Shown: positions 1-9,025 of the stretch, one piece after another
How positions within the stretch are numbered: the first letter of the stretch is position 1
How the letters are laid out: the number at the start of each line of letters is the position of its first letter
Source of the DNA: Hahella sp. CCB-MM4
GTDB taxonomy: Bacteria > Pseudomonadota > Gammaproteobacteria > Pseudomonadales > Oleiphilaceae
Length of the DNA stretch: 64,000 nucleotides
Direction of reading: 5' to 3'
Assembly (NCBI RefSeq): GCF_002260525.1
Contig: NZ_MRYI01000005.1
Location: 248,001 to 312,000, forward strand
The notes under the pieces: generated by a model
The model's input: the letters and a program-made list of their open reading frames with translations, nothing else
Told to the model about the DNA's origin: nothing
The model's database searches: none
Translations under genes and position numbers: made by a program

Positions 1-1
1 A

Positions 2-343
2 GTATCACCGGATAAATATGATGGGCTCGTGATTCCTGGCGGAAGAGCTCCGGAATATCTGAGACTGAATGACCGGGTTCTTGAAATTATCAGGGCATTT
101 GCAGAAGCAGCCAAACCGATTGCGGCTATCTGCCATGGCGCGCAGCTCCTAACCGCTGCTGATGTCATTAGAGAGAGAAAAATTTCTGCCTATCCTGCTT
201 GTGCTCCTGAGGTTAGGCAGGCTGGTGGTGTTTACCAGGATATTGCTGTGGATCAGGCTATTACAGATGGCAATTTTGTCACTGCTCCCGCATGGCCGGC
301 AAACGCTGAATGGGTGAAGCAGTTTGCCAAACTGCTCGGATAA
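2..343 (+). CDS. DJ-1/PfpI family protein (5' end missing)
   Basis: The reading frame is open from the left edge of the window, so only the C-terminal ~113 residues are present and the true start lies outside. The fragment shows the DJ-1/PfpI core: a VIPGG turn, then the nucleophile elbow AAICHGAQLL, whose Cys is the usual reactive residue, then the ISAYPA and GNFVTAPAWPAN segments. Family members are cysteine-dependent amidases, deglycase-like or chaperone proteins of the cytoplasm. The substrate cannot be told from sequence. A hairpin follows the stop at 361-380. The family call is firm; the specific function is unknown. Confidence 0.85.
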   Translation, partial: VSPDKYDGLVIPGGRAPEYLRLNDRVLEIIRAFAEAAKPIAAICHGAQLLTAADVIRERKISAYPACAPEVRQAGGVYQDIAVDQAITDGNFVTAPAWPANAEWVKQFAKLLG

Positions 344-360
344 TCGGCAGGAAATGATAA

Positions 361-380
361 ACGGCACAAGGATGTGCCGT
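361..380. terminator. hairpin after the PfpI gene
   Basis: Perfect 8-bp inverted repeat ACGGCACA/TGTGCCGT with a 4-nt loop, 18 bases after the stop. There is no T-run on either strand, so its role as a terminator is only plausible. Confidence 0.4.
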
Positions 381-430
381 ACATAAAGGCGACCGGTGAT
401 GAATCCCGTTATGAGTATTAATGGAAAATC

Positions 431-748
431 TTAAACAAATTCTGTTTGTTTTAGATTATCCACAGAGGTTGTAACGTCCGATTGATTTGCCTCATTCATC
501 AGATACGTTGTGCAGGCCACGCGCAATAGGGAGGTAAAATTGCGTGCTTCACCGTAACGTTGAACGACCTCATCATGAAGTGTGGTGATAAAAGTAGCGA
601 CAGATACATTCTCTTTATTTGCCATTAATTCCAGAATATCCCAAAAGCGGATTTCAAGAGACAAACTTGTCACATGCCCATGTAGTCGCAGTGAGCGTGA
701 AGCTTTCGTATAGGCGCTGGTATCAACACCTGCATAGACATCACACAT
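431..748 (-). CDS. ribbon-helix-helix domain protein
   Basis: A 105-residue protein. The central part (about residues 18-90) matches the RHH_4-type ribbon-helix-helix family: the strand SRSLRLHGHVTSLSLE, then a helix containing FWDILELMANKENVSVATFITTLHDEV, and a conserved LLRVACTTYL near the end. Such proteins are small DNA-binding dimers, but no target site or regulated gene is evident here. It stands alone on the minus strand, with 88 bases between its start and the end of mscK. The family is recognised from the motif pattern; a regulatory role is inferred. Confidence 0.75.
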   Translation of the reverse strand: MCDVYAGVDTSAYTKASRSLRLHGHVTSLSLEIRFWDILELMANKENVSVATFITTLHDEVVQRYGEARNFTSLLRVACTTYLMNEANQSDVTTSVDNLKQTEFV

Positions 749-836
749 AGCTTGAATCCTCCCTTATCTGACAACAAGCATGTTAGCCCGAATATTTTAT
801 CTATGTCACTAACGTCCAAGTCCCTAACTTCGTAAG

Positions 837-3800
837 TTAGGTTGCCGATGAGTCCGGCTTTGGTCTGGTTTGATCAACCACTCGTATTTCCAACGGTGAC
901 TGGGTATCCAGATGAATATCCCGCTGCGGAAACGCAATTACAATTCCTGCGCCATTCAACTTATCATAAATATCCAGGTGAAGGTCAGTTAATGTGGGTA
1001 AGCGGACGTCAAGGCCGCTTATATATGCCCGTAGGTAGATGATCAGTGCGTTATCCCCAAAACTCTCAAAAGACACAATGGGTGCTGGATCTGAAAGCAC
1101 GTTGGGGTTATTGCGTGCTGATTCTTCTATGAGTTGCATCGCCAGTCTTGCATCCGAACCATACGCGATACCGATGGGAATAAGTAAGCGGGTGGTTTGA
1201 TCCGAAAGAGTCCAGTTAAGGAGTCGATTGGTAATAAACTCCTTATTAGGTACAAGCAGCTCTTTTTGGTCCCAGTTCCTAATGGTTGTTGCGCGAATCT
1301 TAATCTTCGTAACAACACCGTCGGTATCTCCTACAGTAACAACGTCCCCTACTCGTATGGGTCGTTCAAACAAGATGATTAAACCGCTTATGAAGTTCGC
1401 AACGATTTCCTGCAGACCGAAACCGATACCAACACCGAGTGCAGCTGCCAGCCATTGTATCTGAGACCAGCTAGCGCCTATCGTGCTCAAGGAAGTGAGA
1501 ATACCCGTTGCCACGATGACGTATCCCGAAAGAGTTCGCATGGCGTAAAGACTGCCTGCCGCCAGTTGAATACGTTGTAGAAGAATAAATTCCAAAAGCG
1601 CTGGGACCCGCTTGGCGGCGAGTATAGTTAGTATCAAGACGGTAATGGCCACACAAAGATCAAACAAGGTCACTGGAACCTGTTGCTCTTTGCCGGCAAT
1701 GGAATCTGTGTATGTCCAAACGGATATGTCCTCCAGAATTCCGAAGGCAGGAAGGACTTCAGTCCAGATCAGCCACAGACCCACCGCACCCAGAACCACC
1801 AACACCGTATTCAATAATTCGCGGCTTCCCTTGCTGAGGGCATCCAGGTCTACGACGGGTTCCTCTATTACCACCTCAGACGCTATCTCACTGGCGGAAG
1901 TTGTTTGGCCCTGGCTTTCCTCCGCTTTCTTCTGTCTGGCCTGATTTCGCCTCTCAACGGCGTTTCGATAGGCTATTTTGCGCTGTGTTAGAACTAACCA
2001 TCGGACCACAAGCTGATGTACCAGAAACAGGGTAACCAGCAGCACTATCGAGTTGAGAAGATGCAGGCTCAAAGTTCCTGCTGTGTATAGATAGCCTGAC
2101 AATGCGACGATAGAAAGAATACATGGCAATGTAATGGCCACAGTAACCAGCATTCTTTTGAATAAGGGGGTCGCTACTTTAAAGGCTCGATTCTCGTAGA
2201 TTCTTAATGCACCGTTGGGGTTCTTTACCAACTTGAATGTACAGTAGCTAAAGAATAGTACGGTCAACACCAAAGCCAGATGAGGTAGGGCCCCAGCCTT
2301 GTTATCGAAACTGTAGCTATTAAACAGAAAACTGATAAATAAACTGGGGATAAAATAACGTTGATACCGACCCAGGTCACGGTACAAATTGGTAACACTG
2401 TCTTTGGGCCATTTGAAATGCAATATTCCAAGACCGTCGGCCAGGCAGAACTTTCTGAGAAACGTAAAGCTGAAAAGTATTGCTGAGAGTGAAATCAATG
2501 CTTGTCCCAGTGAGGTCACTAAAGCTGATATCTCAGGTGTATGAATAATCGCTCTTCCGATAACGTACAAAATTACCGGCCACGATGCCGCATAGACCAA
2601 CGTGAGCAACAGCGCATTGATGGTGTACTGAAACTTATCGGTAGTAAGTCTTTTTAGAGGTTCTCCCAGGCGGGCCAGCTCTCGCTTTAAGAAGGAGCGT
2701 TTAAAGATAATTGGTAATATTGCTAGAACGAAAAAACCGGAAAGGGGATTTTTCTGCGCTACGAGCAGAAGGTTGCTGCTCAGCAAAGACAGTTGTGTAC
2801 TTGTTAAGAGATCAACGAACTGCAAGCCACTGGCTCTCAACATGTTAAGGTTCACCGGTGAAGAACTTCTTATCCACAGCAGTCGTTCAGTCAGGAACTC
2901 GTTAAAGCTATCAATCTTCTGAATATACTGACGTAAGGTAAAATCCAACTCGCCCAGGGATCGTACATAGCTTTGATCAATTTCTATGGCCTGGACCAGA
3001 AGTTCCCTCCTCTGCTCGGCAAGATCAAACAGCTCTGGTTTGATGGTCCTGCCAACCTCCTCAGGTGTATTTTTGAGAAGATCTGACACAAAGGCTTCCA
3101 TATTGCGTAACTTGCGCCGCTCGTCTTCGTGTTGTATCTGGTGAAGTCCAGCCTCAGCAATAATATCCCTGGTGGCCAAACTATTTGCCCGAAGGCTGTT
3201 AGTATTGGGTAGCTTACGCTTCTCCTCCAGAAGCACCTGACCCAGAGCCTGACTGAGCCCGGCGATTTCAATTTTTTGTTGTGTACTTCGAAATTGTTCC
3301 GCCAGATCCAAAGCATCACGGTTGGCATCGTTAACCGATGACTGAACCTGTTTCAGCTTGCGACTGGCGACAGCAATATACTGGCTGAGCTCCGTGTTTC
3401 TGGATGCTAGTTGCTGGACCAAAGGATGCTTATCCTTCAGTTCCTGCTCTTGCCTTGCCACATTCTCCTGGACCTGCTCGGCACTTTGTAGTCGACGGGA
3501 AGCGGCTGATTCCTGCAGCATCTGAGTCATCTGGGTGGATCTGCGAAGCTGTAGCTCCAGCAGAGACAGTTTGGTCTTCAGATATTCCAGCCGGGATTGA
3601 TGGCTGAGCAATTCCTGTTCCAGCGCTTTTTGTTGTTCAGTAAGAGATTTGTTTTCTGCTTGTAGAAGCCAATAATGAATCTGGGCATCAATATTGGAAC
3701 CATCCGGTTCGGTTGCAGTCACGAGCGCCGACTCAATTTTATCCTGTCGAGAAGAAAGCTCTCCCAGGGTTCTCAGAATCGCCTGAGGTCGATCCTGAAT

Positions 3801-4376
3801 ATTTGCCAACTGATGTTCTATATCACTGACTTCAGATGACAAACTGTTCTGATTAGCTTCCTCTGTCAGCAGTTGTTGTTCGATGGTTTCCAGTGGAAGC
3901 TTCTCGATCGCGCCGCCATCCAGACTGGCAGGATTTCGCTCCAGTTTCTTGATCTGGCTTTGTAATTCCCTGGTAAGGTTGGGTTGGGTGCTGGTGGCAG
4001 CGCTAAACCTTTGAGCTGCTTGCCTGTTCTCTTCTGCCTTGATAAGAAAGCTGCGAGTATTTTGCAATAGCTCAGTCAGCGGCTTTTTAGAGTCGGCATT
4101 GATCTGTGGGTTTTGGCCCACCTGTTCAATCTGGCTGTCCACCTGCTCGATTGTAGGAGTAGCAAGGATGCTCTGTGAGAACATAAAAAGCACTAGTAGT
4201 GACAACAGAACTTTTGAAGTGTTCTTTCGTTCAGCACCATTGACTGAGCGAACCTTGTCATCGCGGTGAAGAGAGTAGAACTTTTTAATGGCAGCCCACT
4301 GCGGCATGAAACCCGACCCTGAATTAATTGAAAGATCTTTAAACTGAATTACTGTCGTCATCTTAGACGAATCCAT
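837..4376 (-). CDS. mscK: MscK/KefA-type large mechanosensitive channel
   Basis: A 1179-residue inner-membrane channel, close to the ~1120 residues of E. coli MscK. After an export-like hydrophobic stretch (residues ~54-72, ending SQSILA) comes a long Gln/Glu/Leu-rich coiled-coil periplasmic region (~75-500), then about eleven hydrophobic segments (~530-950). The C-terminal MscS pore domain starts at the glycine-rich LGVGIGFGLQEIVANF and continues with FERPIRVGDVV and LVPNKEFI, the hallmark MscS motifs. The family opens under membrane tension to release solutes; E. coli MscK is also gated by K+. The start is uncertain: about 50 residues precede the signal-like segment and no good ribosome site is visible at 4376, so a start near 4307 is possible. 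It is transcribed alone. Confidence 0.9.
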   Translation of the reverse strand: MDSSKMTTVIQFKDLSINSGSGFMPQWAAIKKFYSLHRDDKVRSVNGAERKNTSKVLLSLLVLFMFSQSILATPTIEQVDSQIEQVGQNPQINADSKKPLTELLQNTRSFLIKAEENRQAAQRFSAATSTQPNLTRELQSQIKKLERNPASLDGGAIEKLPLETIEQQLLTEEANQNSLSSEVSDIEHQLANIQDRPQAILRTLGELSSRQDKIESALVTATEPDGSNIDAQIHYWLLQAENKSLTEQQKALEQELLSHQSRLEYLKTKLSLLELQLRRSTQMTQMLQESAASRRLQSAEQVQENVARQEQELKDKHPLVQQLASRNTELSQYIAVASRKLKQVQSSVNDANRDALDLAEQFRSTQQKIEIAGLSQALGQVLLEEKRKLPNTNSLRANSLATRDIIAEAGLHQIQHEDERRKLRNMEAFVSDLLKNTPEEVGRTIKPELFDLAEQRRELLVQAIEIDQSYVRSLGELDFTLRQYIQKIDSFNEFLTERLLWIRSSSPVNLNMLRASGLQFVDLLTSTQLSLLSSNLLLVAQKNPLSGFFVLAILPIIFKRSFLKRELARLGEPLKRLTTDKFQYTINALLLTLVYAASWPVILYVIGRAIIHTPEISALVTSLGQALISLSAILFSFTFLRKFCLADGLGILHFKWPKDSVTNLYRDLGRYQRYFIPSLFISFLFNSYSFDNKAGALPHLALVLTVLFFSYCTFKLVKNPNGALRIYENRAFKVATPLFKRMLVTVAITLPCILSIVALSGYLYTAGTLSLHLLNSIVLLVTLFLVHQLVVRWLVLTQRKIAYRNAVERRNQARQKKAEESQGQTTSASEIASEVVIEEPVVDLDALSKGSRELLNTVLVVLGAVGLWLIWTEVLPAFGILEDISVWTYTDSIAGKEQQVPVTLFDLCVAITVLILTILAAKRVPALLEFILLQRIQLAAGSLYAMRTLSGYVIVATGILTSLSTIGASWSQIQWLAAALGVGIGFGLQEIVANFISGLIILFERPIRVGDVVTVGDTDGVVTKIKIRATTIRNWDQKELLVPNKEFITNRLLNWTLSDQTTRLLIPIGIAYGSDARLAMQLIEESARNNPNVLSDPAPIVSFESFGDNALIIYLRAYISGLDVRLPTLTDLHLDIYDKLNGAGIVIAFPQRDIHLDTQSPLEIRVVDQTRPKPDSSAT

Positions 4377-4521
4377 ATTAATTGCAGTAGAGCGAAATGC
4401 GTATACGCATATAGTCCGTATAGCTTGTGTTTTGAGGCAAGCAATAAAGCTCCGGTTTCATGAACCACTAATGTGAGGATGAAACTTTCTATAAGTTGTA
4501 GACAGGCTCAGCTCTCACAGC

Positions 4522-4621
4522 TGTGGATAAATAGACTATGTAACGATGAGTCTGACAGCCCAAGTTCGCGGTGACTGTTTTGATAATGTGGATAACTTTG
4601 ATAGTAGCTTTATGTGGATGA
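4522..4621. other. cluster of DnaA-box-like 9-mers
   Basis: Two perfect TGTGGATAA boxes (complement TTATCCACA) at 4522-4530 and 4587-4595, and a one-mismatch copy at 4613-4621, all in the same orientation in the gap between mscK and the tRNA repeats. Further perfect copies occur at 456, 2870, 5843 and 6911. This fits a location near the replication origin. A function for this cluster is inferred. Confidence 0.45.
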
Positions 4622-4640
4622 CCGCAGGAACACAGATGAT

Positions 4641-5006
4641 GGTCACCGTGAGAGGATTTGAACGTGGCCAGCCTGGTCTCCGACCCCGAAGTTGAAAGCT
4701 AGTGTAAGGAATTTTCTGGTCGGCGTGAGAGGATTCGATACGCGCCGTGCAACGGATCCGACCCTGATTGTAAAGCGATCATGAGGTGGTCGGCGTGAGA
4801 GGATTTGAACGCGGCCAGCCTGGTCTCCGACCCCGAAGCTCAAGGCTATCATTGATTTTTTTGGTCGGCGTGAGAGGATTCGATACGCGCCGTGCAACGG
4901 ATCCGACCCTGATTGTAAAGCGATCATGAGGTGGTCGGCGTGAGAGGATTTGAACGCGGCCAGCCTGGTCTCCGACCCCGAAGCTCAAGGCTATCATTGA
5001 TTTTTT

Positions 5007-5007
<1 letters not shown>
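4641..5007 (-). repeat. tandem array of tRNA-Pro 3'-end fragments (rtT-like)
   Basis: Five units lie directly behind the tRNA-Pro gene, starting (plus coordinates) at 4641, 4718, 4788, 4863 and 4933, with spacings of 77, 70, 75, 70 and 75. Each begins with the complement of the last ~20 bases of the tRNA (GGTCGGCGTGAGAGGATT). Two unit types alternate: A (4641, 4788, 4933) and B (4718, 4863). The B+A block 4718-4862 is repeated exactly as 4863-5007 (145 bp); the 4641 copy has diverged. In each unit the 5' half of the T-stem is replaced by unrelated sequence, so no unit can fold as a tRNA. A GGTCGG...CCGACC pair is kept in all but the 4641 unit. The arrangement is like the rtT repeats behind E. 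coli tyrT. Small Arg-rich reading frames run through it but look incidental. Confidence 0.9.
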
Positions 5008-5083
<76 letters not shown>

Positions 5084-5098
5084 ATGCAAGAGCCATCA

Positions 5099-5128
5099 AT
5101 CATAATCAAGGATGATCCGGCTCTGCAA
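5099..5128 (-). promoter_or_regulatory. putative promoter of tRNA-Pro
   Basis: On the minus strand, -35 TTGCAG (5123-5128), an 18-base spacer and -10 TATGAT (5099-5104), 15 bases before the tRNA 5' end. The element is flanked by an inverted repeat, GCAAGAGCC/GGCTCTGC. Read from sequence only. Confidence 0.55.
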
Positions 5129-5142
5129 CCTTTGTCTGGAGG

Positions 5143-5691
5143 CTAGGAGTTACGTAACAGATCTTCAGTAAAAGCGGCCAAGTCTGCAAACACTGGGATA
5201 TCTGCAAATTCCGTCTCTGGAAGCTTTGCCAGGGTTTTCTGTCCTTTACCCGAGGTTACCAATACCGGATGACATCCGGCGTCTCTGGCGGCTTCCAGAT
5301 CGCGCAGACTATCCCCAACAAAGTAGGCCCCCTGGGCTTTGTGATCCAACATTTTCTCGATTTGAAAGATAAGGCCGGGTGCAGGTTTACGGCAGCTGCA
5401 ATTGTCTTCCGGTCCATGGGGACAATAGGCGATCGCATTGATGCGACCGCCGGCGGCGGTGACGAGGTCCAGCATCCTGTTATTCATTTCGTGAAGGGTC
5501 TGTTCGGTGAAATATCCCCTGGCAATACCACTCTGATTGGTGGCAACGGCTACCAGGAATCCCGCCTGGGTCAGGCGGGCAATGGCTTCAATACTTCCTG
5601 GAATGGGGTGCCATTCATCCAGGGACTTCACATACGCATCTGAGTCCTGGTTAACCACCCCATCCCGGTCAAGAATGACCAGTCTGTTCAC
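5143..5691 (-). CDS. gmhB: D-glycero-beta-D-manno-heptose 1,7-bisphosphate 7-phosphatase
   Basis: A 182-residue HAD-superfamily phosphatase that removes the 7-phosphate in ADP-heptose synthesis for the lipopolysaccharide core. The catalytic motif LDRDGVVN is at residues 6-13, the Thr/Ser motif is in VATNQSG, and the CPHGPEDNCSCRKP segment holds the structural zinc ligands typical of GmhB. The late acidic motif is in YFVGDSLRDLEAA. It lies 18 bases downstream of glyS in the same direction, the arrangement of near-origin Pseudomonas genes. The length is normal for the family. Confidence 0.95.
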   Translation of the reverse strand: MNRLVILDRDGVVNQDSDAYVKSLDEWHPIPGSIEAIARLTQAGFLVAVATNQSGIARGYFTEQTLHEMNNRMLDLVTAAGGRINAIAYCPHGPEDNCSCRKPAPGLIFQIEKMLDHKAQGAYFVGDSLRDLEAARDAGCHPVLVTSGKGQKTLAKLPETEFADIPVFADLAAFTEDLLRNS

Positions 5692-5709
5692 GATTCAAGT
5701 CACCTCAAA

Positions 5710-7788
5710 CTAGGATGCTTTAGTCTGCAGTAATGAAATATCCGCAATCTGCAGGAATGTATCGCGCAAATTGGAGAGCAGTGCTATCCGATTGTTGCGA
5801 ATCGCTTCATCATCCGCCATGACCATGACTTGATCAAAGAAGTTATCCACAGGTTCCTTCAGCTGCGCCAATTCAGTCAGTGCAGAGGTGAAATCACGTG
5901 CCTCCAGAGAAGGTCTGATCGCTTCAGCTTTAGCCTGTAGAGTCTCATACAGAGCGTTTTCAGCTGCTTCCTGAAACAAACCGGTATTCAATGTATTTGA
6001 GTCGGTAATACTTTCCTTACTCAGAATATTTGAAACCCGTTTGTTCGCAGCTGCCAAAGCCTGGGCGGCTTCCAGCTGGGCAAACGCGGCAACTGCCTGA
6101 ACACGCTGGTTGAACTCCAATGGTTTGGTTGGACGGCGTGCGATGACGCTAAGGAAGACTTCTGCAGCCATCCCTTCTTCTTCGTACCAGGCGCGGAAAC
6201 GTTCCAGCACATAGTCCACAACGGTGCTTTGCAAATCTTCCGCAGGTAGATCCCCATGCAGCTCCTGAGCCCAGGAAACGCATTCCGCCAAGTCCAGATC
6301 GAGCCCCTTCTCAACCATGATGCGCAGCATACCTAAAGCAGCACGACGCAGACCAAATGGATCCTTTGTACCTGTAGGTGGTTGGTTGATTCCGAAGATA
6401 CCTACAAGAGTGTCCAGCTTGTCAGCAATGGAAACGGCACAACCGGTCAGGGTTGAAGGCAATACATCACCGGCGAAACGCGGGAAGTACTGCTCCTCCA
6501 TGGAGACAGCAACTTCATCCGCTTCGTTATCCAGTTTGGCGTAGTAACGGCCCATAATGCCCTGCAGTTCAGGGAATTCCATGACCATTTCGGTCATTAG
6601 GTCTGTTTTACACAGCTCACCGGCACGTTTGGCCCATTCGCTGTTACCACCGATCTTTTCTGCAATTTTGGCTGCCAGTTGAGAAACCCGTTGGGATTTG
6701 TCAAACAGGCTACCCAGCTGTTGCTGGAATACCACAGGCTTCAGGCTTGGCAGACGATCGGCCAGGCTTTGCTTTTGATCTGTTTCATAGAAAAAGGCTG
6801 CATCGGCCAGACGTGGGCGAATGACTTTTTCGTTGCCTTCTATAACCTGCTGCGGCTCTTTGCTTTCCAGGTTGGCAATGGTAATGAAGTAAGGCAGCAT
6901 TTTGTCGTCGTTATCCACAATGTGGAAATACTTCTGATTCCCTTTCATGGTGGATATCAAGGCTTCTGCAGGCACTTGCAGGAAACGCTCTTCAAAACGC
7001 CCGGTCAATGCTACCGGCCATTCATTCAAGCTGGCCACTTCATCCAGCAGGTCTTCATCAATCACTGCCTGACCATTGGTTTTGGAGGCTGCTTCAATGA
7101 TCTGCTGACGAATTTTTTCCTTTCGCAGTTCGTAGTCTGCCAACACGTAACCGGCCGATTCCAGTTTTGACTGATACTCAGACGGAGTGTGGATTGTAAT
7201 TTTGTGTGGGTAATGAAAACGGTGACCCTGGGTGGTATCTCCGGACTTGAGGCCGAGTATCTCAGCATCCACCACTTCGTCACCCAGCAACATCAGCAAC
7301 CAGTGTACTGGCCGCACAAACTCCACCCGCGAAGCTCCCCAGCGCATGCGCTTGGGAATAGGTAGTGCCGCCAGGGATTCTTCCACAAACTCCGGTAGCA
7401 GGTCTTTGGTGGGAGTGCCTGGTTGTACGCTTTTATATACAACCCAGGTACCTTTGTCAGTTTCGAGCTTTTCCAGTTGATCCACGGTTGCACCGCAGGA
7501 ACGGGCAAAGCCTTCCAGCGCTTTGGTTGGATTACCTGCTGCATCATAAGCTGCTTGGATTGCAGGTCCGCGACGCTCGATACTCTGATCCGGCTGCTGG
7601 GTTGCCAATGCCTGGATGTATACCGCCAGACGGCGTGGTGCGGCATAACCTTTAACTTCACCAAATTCCAGATTGGCTTTGCCAAGGCGATCGACGATAC
7701 CCTGGGTGAAAGCGTCGGACAATTGCTTAAGGGCTTTAGGTGGTAACTCTTCAGTACCGAGTTCTACAAGAAAATCCTGGGTGCTCAT
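5710..7788 (-). CDS. glyS: glycine--tRNA ligase beta subunit
   Basis: 692 residues, the usual length of bacterial GlyS. It begins [20 protein letters not shown], the highly conserved GlyS N-terminus, and ends with an anticodon-binding DALR-like region (about residues 580-680, with FFDQVMVMADDEAIRNNRIALL). It pairs with GlyQ as an alpha2beta2 enzyme that charges tRNA-Gly in the cytoplasm. Its ATG overlaps the glyQ stop by one base (TAATG), so the two are translationally coupled, and gmhB follows 18 bases later. Confidence 0.98.
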   Translation of the reverse strand: MSTQDFLVELGTEELPPKALKQLSDAFTQGIVDRLGKANLEFGEVKGYAAPRRLAVYIQALATQQPDQSIERRGPAIQAAYDAAGNPTKALEGFARSCGATVDQLEKLETDKGTWVVYKSVQPGTPTKDLLPEFVEESLAALPIPKRMRWGASRVEFVRPVHWLLMLLGDEVVDAEILGLKSGDTTQGHRFHYPHKITIHTPSEYQSKLESAGYVLADYELRKEKIRQQIIEAASKTNGQAVIDEDLLDEVASLNEWPVALTGRFEERFLQVPAEALISTMKGNQKYFHIVDNDDKMLPYFITIANLESKEPQQVIEGNEKVIRPRLADAAFFYETDQKQSLADRLPSLKPVVFQQQLGSLFDKSQRVSQLAAKIAEKIGGNSEWAKRAGELCKTDLMTEMVMEFPELQGIMGRYYAKLDNEADEVAVSMEEQYFPRFAGDVLPSTLTGCAVSIADKLDTLVGIFGINQPPTGTKDPFGLRRAALGMLRIMVEKGLDLDLAECVSWAQELHGDLPAEDLQSTVVDYVLERFRAWYEEEGMAAEVFLSVIARRPTKPLEFNQRVQAVAAFAQLEAAQALAAANKRVSNILSKESITDSNTLNTGLFQEAAENALYETLQAKAEAIRPSLEARDFTSALTELAQLKEPVDNFFDQVMVMADDEAIRNNRIALLSNLRDTFLQIADISLLQTKAS

Positions 7789-8738
7789 TATTTCTTCTCC
7801 GCTTCGCTGGCCAATACTTCTTCCCGGATCGAGGCATCAGCCAAAGGGAAGCCGAGCGCTTTGCGCTTATCGAAATACGCTTTGGCCACTTCACGGGCCA
7901 GGGTGCGTACACGCAGGATATAGCGCTGTCTCTCCGTGACGGAGATGGCATGACGAGCGTCCAACAAATTAAAGGTGTGTGAGGCTTTCAAGGTCATTTC
8001 GTAAGCTGGCAGAGGGAGGCCTTTTTCTACCAGACGGGCACTTTCTCTCTCGTAATAATCGAAATGCTTGAACAGGGACTCGGTGTCTGCCTCTTCAAAG
8101 TTATACGTGGATTGCTCCACTTCGTTTTGGTGGAATACGTCACCATACAGGACCGGGCCTTGGGGACCGTTTGTCCAGACCAGATCGTAGACACTGTCCA
8201 CTTCCTGCAGATACATGGCGATACGTTCCAGACCATAGGTAATTTCGCCGGTGACGGGATAACACTCCAAACCACCTGCTTGCTGGAAGTAGGTGAACTG
8301 GGTGACTTCCATACCATTCAGCCATATTTCCCAGCCCAGACCCCAGGCGCCCAACGTGGGGGACTCCCAGTTGTCTTCTACAAAGCGGATGTCATGTACA
8401 TTGGTGTCTATGCCTATCTCACGCAATGATCCCAGGTAGAGTTCCTGGAAATTGGCAGGAGACGGCTTCATGACGACCTGATACTGGTAGTAGTGCTGCA
8501 GTCGGTTGGGGTTTTCCCCATAGCGACCGTCGGTTGGACGGCGGCTGGGTTGAACGTAGGCGGCGTTCCAGTTTTCCGGCCCGATAGAGCGAATAAAAGT
8601 GGCCGGGTGAAAAGTCCCCGCCCCCACTTCCATATCAAGCGGTTGCAAAATGACACAGCCCTGCTGCGCCCAGTAATTTTGCAAAACAGTGATCAATCCC
8701 TGAAAGGTTTTGACATCGGGTTTACTTATTTCTGTCAC
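7788..8738 (-). CDS. glyQ: glycine--tRNA ligase alpha subunit
   Basis: The catalytic alpha subunit of the tetrameric glycyl-tRNA synthetase. Conserved class II stretches are obvious: [50 protein letters not shown] and [14 protein letters not shown]. From the GTG at 8738 the protein is 316 residues and begins [15 protein letters not shown], which lines up with known GlyQ starts. The frame also allows a TTG at 8780 with a GGGAG five bases upstream (330 residues), so the exact start is open. It is the first gene of glyQ-glyS-gmhB. Confidence 0.96.
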   Translation of the reverse strand: MTEISKPDVKTFQGLITVLQNYWAQQGCVILQPLDMEVGAGTFHPATFIRSIGPENWNAAYVQPSRRPTDGRYGENPNRLQHYYQYQVVMKPSPANFQELYLGSLREIGIDTNVHDIRFVEDNWESPTLGAWGLGWEIWLNGMEVTQFTYFQQAGGLECYPVTGEITYGLERIAMYLQEVDSVYDLVWTNGPQGPVLYGDVFHQNEVEQSTYNFEEADTESLFKHFDYYERESARLVEKGLPLPAYEMTLKASHTFNLLDARHAISVTERQRYILRVRTLAREVAKAYFDKRKALGFPLADASIREEVLASEAEKK

Positions 8739-9025
8739 GTTAAACACCACTTGGTTAATCAATATACCGGGCTGGAACAAAAGGACTCCCTTTTGTTTTA
8801 TTGGGAATCTGAGACCTTGGACGGGTTACAGGACCATTTAGGTTAACAGGTTCCAGCCTGGGCTGTAGAATAAAGCGCCAAATTATACAACTTGCGGCCA
8901 CTTATTACAGAGCCGAGTGTGTCGGCTTCCATATTTTCCCGCTTTTTATTGCAGAATCATGGGAGTGACAGGGCAATTTTCATTGTGATACGCGGAAATT
9001 TTTATAATTTAATGAAGGAAATCGA

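Noticed and set aside
800-839. Echo repeat after mscK
   Set aside because: Two 15-mers share only GTTAG.GAC..; an 8-bp hairpin at the stop explains part of the similarity, so it is not listed as a feature.
4643-4997. Arg-rich open frames (up to 94 codons) through the tRNA-fragment array
   Set aside because: They follow the repeat period, change frame between units and lack ribosome sites. A Tpr-like product cannot be excluded but is not supported.
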